The position numbers were made by a program, and so were the translations under genes. The notes below the pieces were generated by a model, which made no database searches, was not told the origin of the DNA, and was given only the letters and a program-made list of their open reading frames with translations. Below are positions 1 to 8,044 of a stretch of DNA of 64,000 nucleotides, one piece after another (position 1 is the stretch's first letter; the number at the start of each line of letters is the position of its first letter). The DNA lies in NCBI GenBank assembly GCA_020721005.1, contig DYNP01000007.1:163669-227668 (forward strand), read 5' to 3'. The stretch comes from Thiomargarita sp. GTDB lineage: Bacteria > Pseudomonadota > Gammaproteobacteria > Beggiatoales > Beggiatoaceae.

Positions 1-3000
1 ACTGCATTTGTGCGATCTCCGGAAAGCGATGCCTTTACATTTGTAGAATCCCATGCCAAGGGAAATGAAGGTGTGGAAGGTTTAGACGGTCCCACCAGTT
101 TGACTTTGACCCAAGACGGTGCTTATTTATATATCACTTCTGCCAATGACAGCACTCTTGCCATTTGGAAACGTCAAGCTGAAACAGGCCATCTCATCTT
201 TCTGGACAGTGTGCGCAACGGGGAAAAAGATCTTTCTGGCTTAGGGGGCGCCCAAGATGTGGTTGTCAGTCCCAATGGTACTCACATCTATGTGGCTGGT
301 TTCAGTGACAATGCCATCAGTCTATTGAGAATGGCCAGCAGCGACCTGCGTTTGCAAATCAGTGATTCCAAAGACGTGGTTAATGTGGGAGAAAATTATG
401 CTTACACTTTAACTCTGAGCAATGACGGTCCCAATCCAGCCACTCAGGTTTTTTTGGAAGCCACGTTACCTGCTTCTATGCAACTGGTCAATATTCCCAA
501 TAACAGTGAAAATTGCAATGAGACCGCAGAACACACCGTACTTTGCAAATGGAAAATTTTAGAAGTGGGCGCCACAATCAATTTACACCTAGAAGTTTTG
601 GTCAATGACTTTGGAGAGGTCACGCTGCAAGCTATAGCTGCCGCTGATCAGGTCGATCCCACCCCGGCAATTGCCTCCCAAACCACTCGTATCACTGCCA
701 CTGCCGACCTGAATTTATCTGCGGTAGCCAATCCCTCGGGCTTGAGCATTGGTGAAAAATTGACCTATCATATCACCGTTACCAATAACGGTCCCCATGA
801 TGCCAATGACCTTCTGGTGACCACCAAAGCAACAGGTCCCAGCACCCTCTTAATTTCCAATGAAATCAATGGAGTTGCTGACCGTTGTTATCCGAATCTC
901 AGTTCAACAGAGATGGGCTTAACCTGCCCTATTGCTGCCATCAAAACGGGTAACAATGCCCTCATCACTCTGATTATCGAGCCACAAACCGAAGGGGAAT
1001 TGACCCAAACCATTTCGGTCAGCAGTTTAGCCTTTGATCCTGTTTTGCCCAATAATCAAACCACAATCACCACTTTGGTCACTTTAAATACCATCGATTC
1101 CCTCTATGATAACACCAATAAAACTTTGCGAAATTATATTATCACTGCCACTGGGGAAGTGCGTGGTGGTCGCATAGCCGGGCACACAGTGAACCAAGGT
1201 ATTTTACGCAATGTGCACATTCTCCCCGATACACTGGTTACTGGGGGTGGACGTTTGGGCGGTCAAATTACCAGTGAAGGTATTATTGAGGACGCCCAAT
1301 TGTTGGCTGGGACTGTCATCACGGGCGGCACAGTGCGCGGTGAAATCATCGGTGATCCGGAACAACCAGCCACGCTTAATGCGCGCATTGAAGCAGGAAC
1401 TCGGTTGTCTCATGTCATCATCGCCGTGGGCAGCACTCTGGATCCCAAGGCGATATTGGGTGAGGGAGTGCGTTTTATGGGCAATGTTACCATTCCTGCT
1501 GGACTTGATCTGACTGGCGCTTTGTCTGGCATTTTTGAACCCATTGGAGCTCGAAAAGCAGTCAACTTGCAACAAGATGTGCTGATTGGAGAATTGGATT
1601 TACTTTCAGCAATCAATGCGTTACCGGATTTGAAAAACAACGCTCTGGTCTTTACCCAAGACCCCTTAACCGGCAATTTGCAACTGTTATTGGGGGAAGA
1701 TCTATTTGTTTTGGTACCCACTTACATTCACCAAACTCATGCTTCTGATATGCCCGGCATTACTATTTATCCACATGGACAAGTCATCTTCATTACCGCG
1801 ACCGGGCGAATGGTAACCACGCAGCCCAGTATTCAAGTGCCCACGGCATTTCAAGCGGCTTTAGAAACTTTGGGACTTGCCAAATTCCGTTCCCTGCTGG
1901 ATGGAAATTTACAAATTGCAGCCACGGAACAATTGTATTTTCAAGCCCGTCCAGATTGGCAAACCCATCCTTCCGATCCGCTGAAATTATTGGGACTGGA
2001 AGCTCAACCTTCCTCATTGGTCAAGGGAATTGACTTTTTTGTATTGCGTTTTGCCCAAGCGGATGGACAACGTCGAGAACAATGGTTTTATCCCGCACCT
2101 GCTCAGCAAATGGAATTGGAGACCACTTTGAAAGGCATTCCCGGAGCCACAGAAGTGAAGTTTTATAACAATGGCATGGTCACCGTGAAAATAGATGGCT
2201 ATCTTTATCGAGGTGTATTTGACTACGTAATAGAGCGAGGACCCGCTCAACAAGTCACCCAGTTATTACTGATTGCCGATCAGAATGAGGATGGTCAAGT
2301 CGATTTACGAATCACCTATGCCAATGGTGACAAACAACGTTTATTTTTGCTACCCTCTCCCCCTTTGGCTGGTGAAATTCAAGCCATTCCCACGGTACAA
2401 GAGCAACGATACACAGTCACTCAAGATGGAGAAAATCAAGTGCGTTTGGAACAGCTACTGACTCGTTGGTTTCTAAAAATTACGCAATTGGAGCAATTGA
2501 GCACAGAGTTTTCTCCAACTATGACTGTTTATCCAGATGGCAGCGTGTTATTCATCACTCCCAATGGACAACAAGTTCGCACTCAGCCTTTAGTTCAAGA
2601 TTTCAATGGGTTGCAAAACACATTGCGGAGTTTAGGCTTACCCAATGCCACTGTGCAAGGCAATGGTAACTTAATGGTACCATTCAATGCCCAATGGTAT
2701 TATGTAGCCAGACCTGGACTTTCTTCTCAATTGGCGTGGTTGACTTTAGCGCCCGGACTCTATAATATTCCCACTTCATTACCTGCGGTAATCTCGCTGT
2801 TGTTCGTGTTCCGGGATGAATTTGGCAACAAACGTCAACAATTCATTTATCCAGTGGCAAAGGAGCCTGAGAATATCTACCGATTCTTCATGAATGCTCC
2901 CGGTGTCTATTCAGTTGTAATGAGCAACGAGGGTATGCTGACAGTTGAAGGAACTGGTGACATTCGATTCCGGGGCATTCTCGACTATACAGTGGAACGG

Positions 3001-3126
3001 GGAGGTTTAGCCACTGGAGGAATTCAATTTAGCCAAACCACTGATATCAATGCCGATAGTTTGGAAGATTTTGTTTTAATCTATGGGAATGGGGATAAAC
3101 AAATCATTTACCAATTGCCATTTTAA
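1..3126 (+). CDS. Partial surface/envelope protein: propeller-like start, two DUF11 domains, bactofilin-like stretch, duplicated C-terminal module
   Basis: The frame is open to the first base, so the true start and any signal peptide lie outside the window; a GTG at 10 is only the first possible start inside it. Numbering from that GTG, residues 1-105 read like 6-phosphogluconolactonase/YVTN propeller blades (VVVSPNGTHIYVAGFSDNAI). Residues about 111-230 and 232-350 are two DUF11 domains (YTLTLSNDGPNPA, YHITVTNNGPHDA), a fold of secreted and cell-surface proteins. Residues about 383-500 are Gly/Val-rich short strands (GGRIAGHTV, GGGRLGGQI) like bactofilin or hexapeptide beta-helices. Residues about 565-790 and 815-1038 are two copies of one unknown module (YPHGQVIF/YPDGSVLF, DYVIERG/DYTVERG, YANGDKQ/YGNGDKQ). 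Function is unknown; an exported structural or adhesive role is inference. The 3' end is copied again at 3452-3533. Confidence 0.8.
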   Translation, partial: TAFVRSPESDAFTFVESHAKGNEGVEGLDGPTSLTLTQDGAYLYITSANDSTLAIWKRQAETGHLIFLDSVRNGEKDLSGLGGAQDVVVSPNGTHIYVAGFSDNAISLLRMASSDLRLQISDSKDVVNVGENYAYTLTLSNDGPNPATQVFLEATLPASMQLVNIPNNSENCNETAEHTVLCKWKILEVGATINLHLEVLVNDFGEVTLQAIAAADQVDPTPAIASQTTRITATADLNLSAVANPSGLSIGEKLTYHITVTNNGPHDANDLLVTTKATGPSTLLISNEINGVADRCYPNLSSTEMGLTCPIAAIKTGNNALITLIIEPQTEGELTQTISVSSLAFDPVLPNNQTTITTLVTLNTIDSLYDNTNKTLRNYIITATGEVRGGRIAGHTVNQGILRNVHILPDTLVTGGGRLGGQITSEGIIEDAQLLAGTVITGGTVRGEIIGDPEQPATLNARIEAGTRLSHVIIAVGSTLDPKAILGEGVRFMGNVTIPAGLDLTGALSGIFEPIGARKAVNLQQDVLIGELDLLSAINALPDLKNNALVFTQDPLTGNLQLLLGEDLFVLVPTYIHQTHASDMPGITIYPHGQVIFITATGRMVTTQPSIQVPTAFQAALETLGLAKFRSLLDGNLQIAATEQLYFQARPDWQTHPSDPLKLLGLEAQPSSLVKGIDFFVLRFAQADGQRREQWFYPAPAQQMELETTLKGIPGATEVKFYNNGMVTVKIDGYLYRGVFDYVIERGPAQQVTQLLLIADQNEDGQVDLRITYANGDKQRLFLLPSPPLAGEIQAIPTVQEQRYTVTQDGENQVRLEQLLTRWFLKITQLEQLSTEFSPTMTVYPDGSVLFITPNGQQVRTQPLVQDFNGLQNTLRSLGLPNATVQGNGNLMVPFNAQWYYVARPGLSSQLAWLTLAPGLYNIPTSLPAVISLLFVFRDEFGNKRQQFIYPVAKEPENIYRFFMNAPGVYSVVMSNEGMLTVEGTGDIRFRGILDYTVERGGLATGGIQFSQTTDINADSLEDFVLIYGNGDKQIIYQLPF

Positions 3127-3183
3127 GCCTTCATTTCCCCTCCTTAAATCAGAGGGGAAATTACTTCCATTTCCCTTACTTAA
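3101..3183. repeat. Direct repeat, copy 1, covering the stop codon of the upstream gene
   Basis: About 82 bp that starts at AAATCATTTACCAATTGCC, spans the last codons and TAA of the upstream gene and recurs 351 bp downstream at 3452-3533. It includes a hairpin with TTTCCCC/GGGGAAA arms (about 3135-3160) that could end transcription, although no clear T-run follows. Confidence 0.85.
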
Positions 3184-3205
3184 TTCTCTCGTTTCTCTTG
3201 TTTTC

Positions 3206-3443
3206 TCTCGTTCCCAAGTGTCACTTGGGAATGCAGTCTTGACCGCGTCGCGGTCAATTATTCATCAATCCACCCTTTTATCGTGTAAATAAAGGCAGCC
3301 AGTTAATGACGGTGTAAGTTGAAAAATGGGGGGCTTGATTTTCATAGAGTTGGTAACAATTATGTCCCTTTGTGCCTGTTTTTATTCGCAACAGACCGCG
3401 GCGCGGTCAAGACTGCATTCCCAAGTGACACTTGGGAACGAGA
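3206..3443. mobile_element. MITE-like inverted-repeat element
   Basis: Arms at about 3206-3255 and 3394-3443 are near-perfect reverse complements of about 50 bp. Each arm holds two nested palindromes (TTCCCAAGTGTCACTTGGGA and GACCGCGTCGCGGTC). The roughly 140 bp between the arms has no convincing gene. The element lies between the two direct copies of the upstream gene's end. Related GGGAACGAG palindromes recur near 26060-26095 and 32793-32850, so it belongs to an interspersed family. It carries no transposase, so movement, if any, would need a helper. Confidence 0.6.
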
Positions 3444-3451
3444 AAACGAGA

Positions 3452-3533
3452 AAATCATTTACCAATTGCCATTTTAAGCCTTCATTTCCCCTTTTTAAAA
3501 AAAGGGGAAATAAGTTCTTTCTCCCTTGCTTAA
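3452..3533. repeat. Direct repeat, copy 2 of the upstream gene's 3' end
   Basis: Second copy of 3101-3183: the first 40 bases are identical, then it diverges inside the hairpin loop (CTTTTTAAAAAAAGG instead of CTCCTTAAATCAGAGG). It no longer belongs to a reading frame. Confidence 0.85.
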
Positions 3534-3593
3534 CTGAGGAGATTGTTCTATCCTCCAGATTAAGGAGAATTCTCTCTAAGATAACTCAATACT

Positions 3594-6500
3594 ATGTCAC
3601 ATTCCTATCCACTTTTATTCTGTGCCCTTGATCAACAAGGTTATTTTACTTATGTCAACATGGGTTGGCAACAATTGGGTTATGAAACTGCGCAATTGTT
3701 CCAACACTCCTATTTGCAACTGTTATCCGATTCTCAAGCTGCTGATTTTAAAGCCAGTATCTTGAATTTGGGACCAGAAGAAAAAATTTTTAACACCACA
3801 CATATCTTACGTAATCTTGAGGGTCATGAAGTTACTGTCCATTGGCAATGGCGCTGTTTATCCCAAAGTTATGAAGGGATGGGTTGGTTGGACACCCAAG
3901 ATTCTCCTTTGCACATCAAGCAACAACTGAATGATTTGCAAACTGTTTTGGAAGGATTGCAAGAAGCAGTGGTTATTAATTATCCTAACTTGTCCAGCAC
4001 TGCTGAAAATGATCCATGGTCAATGGGACAGTTGCAAACCTTAAATCAGCAAGCTGAAACCATTTTGGAAACCACCATAGAGCCCGCTGACTTTGTGGCC
4101 CTGTGGAAAAAATGGGAATCCAATCAAAAAAATCCAGTCAGCTATACCACTTCCCGTGGAAAATTGTGTTATTTACAGCTGCAAGGGCAAGTATTATATC
4201 GGACTGGACAACCATTTGCTCAAGTATTAAGTTTTTGGGAAGTTACCGCTCATCAACAGTTGCTGGCCTCGTTTAAAATTCTACAGCACCGCCTGGACTT
4301 TTTGTGGCAAAATCAGGGGAATATGTGGCTAGAATGGAATTTACGCACTTCTCAGGTCATTTATTCAGAAGGTTGGCAATCCTTATTAGGTTATGGCAGT
4401 GCAGATTTGGGCCAGCAAATTGCGGCTTGGTACCATCGGGTACATCCGGCTGATCATCCTGGTTTAGTTAAAGAAATTAAAAATTGTTTAGAAGGTAATT
4501 CCTCTTATTTTGAAAAAGTCCATCGGGTTCAACATAAAGAAGGCAGTTACCGTTGGTTACGTGGTTATGGGCAACGATCATCTAATAATAGTTATTTTTT
4601 AGTCAGTTTCCAAGATGTTTCAGAACAAAAACGTTTGGAACAATTGTTGGAACAATCTTTATTATTTGAACACTGGTTTAAATCGTTACCTGTGGCAGTG
4701 CTGGTTTTAGACAATCATGAACATATTGTAGAAGCCAATGCCATGGCGGCTCAATTGTATGATTATCCCGTGCATGAATTGCGACAACTTAATGGTAAAC
4801 AACTGTTAAATGAGCCATTTAAACAATTCCCACGCATCAGCCAATACCAACGATCCAAGGGAGGAATGCTTAATATTGAATTATATGGCCAAAACTGGCA
4901 AACCGCCAATCAACGAGGCACAGTGATTGTGGCTCGAGATGTCACAGCATTCAGAAAAACAAATATTGAGTTGGCTGACCGTGAAGCCCGTTATCGCTTG
5001 CTGTTTGAAGCCTTGTCAGATACCATTTTGGTATTTGAGGCCAGTACTCATGAAATTGTGGAAGTGAATCGAGTAGCCAGTGAATTATATGGTTATTCTC
5101 AAGAAAAGTTATTACAAAGTCATTTGGAAGATATATTGTTTGACCCTGCTAAAAGCGTGACTTTATTGCGAGCGGCTTCTCGCAAAAAATTGCGTGCTGT
5201 TCAAGATTGGCACCGACATGCAGATGGACATCAATTTCCTGTCGAAATTTCAACTGGTTACTATTCGTTTAAAGAAAAAATTTGGATTTGTGCCATTGTT
5301 CGGGAAATCAGTGAGCGTTTGCAAAAAGAGGCCAGTTTGCGTCAGGCTTCTGTATTTGCCAATGCACTGATTCAAACTTCACCTGCCTTTTTCATCACCA
5401 TCACTCCCACTGGTCAGATCACCATGCTGAATGACACTTTGCTTAAAGCGTTAAATTATAAAGCAGAAGAAGTGATTGGGCACAATTATTTGGAGTTGTT
5501 GATCCCAACTTCCGATCAAGCAATTGTCAGTGAAAATTTGAATGCCCTGTTAAGTCGACGTCAGGAAAAAATGTTATCCGAAATGACCATTTTAAGCAAA
5601 GAAGGGCGGCCTTTGTTGATCGAATGTCATTGCTGTGTTTTACCCGATCCTCAAGGCGAAATTGAATATGTATTGGCTGTGGGCATTGATCAAGGGGAAC
5701 GACGGGAAACTTTGCAGGCTTTACAGATTTTTAAAACTGTGGTTGAAAATTCCCATGAAGCTATTGCGGTCCTTGGTCCCGAGCGGGAATTGTTATATAT
5801 CAATCCAGCCCATGAAAAATTGTTTAAATACAGTTTTGAACATGCCAAACATTTGCGTTATCGGGACTATTTTCCTCCGCAAAGTTGGAAACGAATGGTT
5901 CAGGAAATTCGGACTCACTTGGAAAAGGAAGGCAAAACTTGGGAGGGCATTCTGGAAATGCGAGACCGGGCAGGTCGAATTTTGCCAGTGTGGGCACGCT
6001 TCGATGTGGTCACTGATGAAGCAGGCAAAATGTTGTTTGCATTTTCCTTGATGCACGATATTACGGAACAACAGCGGTTAGAAAAAACCTTGCAAGAGGA
6101 GAGGGAACAATATGAGACCATTTTTCAAGCCGCTCCTTTGGCAATTGTGTACAAGAATAGGAATGGACAGGTGGTGCGAGCCAATCGTTATGCAATTGCC
6201 TTAAGAAAGGCTCATCAAGCCGAGGAACAATTGAAGGAAGACGAGAAGGAACGGGCTGAGGATTGGGCAATCATGCATTCTGGACAGGCCAGATTGGGTT
6301 ATGTAGAGCGTTGGGCTAAGGGTTATTTGCGCGTGGATAAGTTGCCTTATCAAAATAAGCAAGGGGAAATTTTGGGAATATTGTCGTTTTCTCAAGATGT
6401 TACAGAACAAATGAGGGCAGAGCAAGCATTACGTTATGAGCATGAGCAATATGAGATTATTTTCCATTCTGCACCCTTATCAATTATTTATAAAGATAAG

Positions 6501-7949
6501 GAGAATCGGATTATTCGAGCCAATCGTTATGCTGCCAAATGGATGGGGGTGCCACTGCGCGATTTAGAGGGAATGTCATTATATGATTTAAATCCGGAAC
6601 ATGCCAAGGAATATCATGTCAGCGATTTAGAAGTGATTACCTCTGGTAAACCCAAGTTGGGTTTGATTGAGAAACAGGCACGAGGATTTTCTCAGGTGGA
6701 TAAAATTCCCTATCGAGATAATGAAGGGGAAATTCAAGGAGTTATTGTATTCTCAGTAAACATTACTAAGCGCGTGAAAGTTGAACAGGCGTTGCGCCAG
6801 CGGCAACAAGTTTTGCAAGCCAATGAATTGCATTTGCGTTTGGCCATTGAGACCTTGCCAACTTTATTGTATGTATTGGACAAAGATTTTAATTTCATAT
6901 TGTGGAACCGGGAATGTGAGCAAGTTACAGGGTATTCAGCAGAAGAAGTGGTGAATAATCCTCAAGCATGGGAATTCCTTTATCCTGATGGTGATTATCG
7001 ACAAGAATTGTTGAACACCACCCGAGAAATGGTGGAGAATTATGCAGGTTTTAGAGATTGGGAATGGACTTTAACCTGTAAAGATGGGAGTCAGAAAACC
7101 ATTTTATGGTCAGGTTCCAGTCAACCAAGTACGGATGATTTTTCTTTATGTGCGGTGGGTCATGATATTACTGAACACGATCAAGTTTTACAGTTATTGT
7201 GTGATAACGAGGAACGATTGCGGATTGTGATTGAGAATATGCCAATCATGTTTGTGGCCTATAATCAATCTGGGGAATTTGTGATGTGGAATCGGCACTG
7301 TGAAATGGTAACTGGTTATAAAGCTTATGAAATGTTGCGCAATCCCTTTGGTTTAGATTTATTATATCCTCAACCTACTTACCGGGAAAAGGTGAAGGCT
7401 CATTTGCAAGCCAAACAGTTTTTGCGCTGGCAAACCGAGGTATTTTGTAAAGATGGAGGAATTAAAACTGTGGCTTGGTCGAATGTGTCGCATCAACATG
7501 CTATTCCCGGCTGGTTTGGTTGGATGGTGGGGGAAGATTTAAGTGAATTTATGAATGTGCAGCAATTTTTTGAACAACAAGATGGTTTGTTAAGAGGGAT
7601 TTTGAATGCCACGGATGTGGCTATTGGGGTGACTGATGGTCGGGGGCGATTTCTTTATGTAAATACCAGTTATGCTGATTTATATGGTTATCAGGTTCAA
7701 GATTTGATGAATAAGCGATTCTCAATCTTAGTGCCTCACGATGAAAGTCATCCAGAATTGCGACATTACTTTAGGTTTATTACAAATCCTCATCAACCTT
7801 ATTTTATAGACACTTGGACAGCTTTGCATCAAGATGGGCATACTTTTTCCATTCACTTGTTGGCAAAGCGTTTGGAAATCAGTCAACCTTTAGTGGTTTG
7901 GACAGTGCGCAATTGTTTAGAGACAGATAAAATGTTGCCTCCACCATAA
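3594..7949 (+). CDS. Cytoplasmic protein of about twelve PAS domains without an output domain
   Basis: 1451 residues. PAS-type units follow each other about every 115-125 residues: roughly 5-105, 110-215 (degenerate), 225-345 (PAS_3-like, WLRGYGQ), 355-455, 460-580, 585-705, 706-830, 830-940, 940-1060, 1065-1195, 1195-1320 and 1320-1445. Typical PAS/PAC signatures are visible, such as the VNRVASELYGYS, NRECEQVTGYS and YADLYGY helices and ITEQQRLEKTL linkers. Units 8/9 and 10/11 are each other's closest relatives, which points to tandem duplication. There is no signal peptide, no membrane segment, and no kinase, GGDEF, EAL or methyl-accepting region after the last PAS. The likely role is sensing or scaffolding for a partner; ligand and partner are unknown. 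An AAGGAG-like site is 26 bases upstream, so the ATG at 3594 is probable, not certain. Confidence 0.85.
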   Translation: MSHSYPLLFCALDQQGYFTYVNMGWQQLGYETAQLFQHSYLQLLSDSQAADFKASILNLGPEEKIFNTTHILRNLEGHEVTVHWQWRCLSQSYEGMGWLDTQDSPLHIKQQLNDLQTVLEGLQEAVVINYPNLSSTAENDPWSMGQLQTLNQQAETILETTIEPADFVALWKKWESNQKNPVSYTTSRGKLCYLQLQGQVLYRTGQPFAQVLSFWEVTAHQQLLASFKILQHRLDFLWQNQGNMWLEWNLRTSQVIYSEGWQSLLGYGSADLGQQIAAWYHRVHPADHPGLVKEIKNCLEGNSSYFEKVHRVQHKEGSYRWLRGYGQRSSNNSYFLVSFQDVSEQKRLEQLLEQSLLFEHWFKSLPVAVLVLDNHEHIVEANAMAAQLYDYPVHELRQLNGKQLLNEPFKQFPRISQYQRSKGGMLNIELYGQNWQTANQRGTVIVARDVTAFRKTNIELADREARYRLLFEALSDTILVFEASTHEIVEVNRVASELYGYSQEKLLQSHLEDILFDPAKSVTLLRAASRKKLRAVQDWHRHADGHQFPVEISTGYYSFKEKIWICAIVREISERLQKEASLRQASVFANALIQTSPAFFITITPTGQITMLNDTLLKALNYKAEEVIGHNYLELLIPTSDQAIVSENLNALLSRRQEKMLSEMTILSKEGRPLLIECHCCVLPDPQGEIEYVLAVGIDQGERRETLQALQIFKTVVENSHEAIAVLGPERELLYINPAHEKLFKYSFEHAKHLRYRDYFPPQSWKRMVQEIRTHLEKEGKTWEGILEMRDRAGRILPVWARFDVVTDEAGKMLFAFSLMHDITEQQRLEKTLQEEREQYETIFQAAPLAIVYKNRNGQVVRANRYAIALRKAHQAEEQLKEDEKERAEDWAIMHSGQARLGYVERWAKGYLRVDKLPYQNKQGEILGILSFSQDVTEQMRAEQALRYEHEQYEIIFHSAPLSIIYKDKENRIIRANRYAAKWMGVPLRDLEGMSLYDLNPEHAKEYHVSDLEVITSGKPKLGLIEKQARGFSQVDKIPYRDNEGEIQGVIVFSVNITKRVKVEQALRQRQQVLQANELHLRLAIETLPTLLYVLDKDFNFILWNRECEQVTGYSAEEVVNNPQAWEFLYPDGDYRQELLNTTREMVENYAGFRDWEWTLTCKDGSQKTILWSGSSQPSTDDFSLCAVGHDITEHDQVLQLLCDNEERLRIVIENMPIMFVAYNQSGEFVMWNRHCEMVTGYKAYEMLRNPFGLDLLYPQPTYREKVKAHLQAKQFLRWQTEVFCKDGGIKTVAWSNVSHQHAIPGWFGWMVGEDLSEFMNVQQFFEQQDGLLRGILNATDVAIGVTDGRGRFLYVNTSYADLYGYQVQDLMNKRFSILVPHDESHPELRHYFRFITNPHQPYFIDTWTALHQDGHTFSIHLLAKRLEISQPLVVWTVRNCLETDKMLPPP

Positions 7950-8044
7950 TTGGTTGATTAGAAAGCCAATTTATTGAAAATAATTTCACGGTGGCAAACA
8001 ATTTCCTAATTTTAACCCTGATTATCAACTTTTCTGTGAAAAAT

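Noticed and set aside
3083..3631. Two small plus-strand frames between the first gene and the PAS gene
   Set aside because: They run through the duplicated gene end and the inverted-repeat element; they share codons only because that DNA is repeated.
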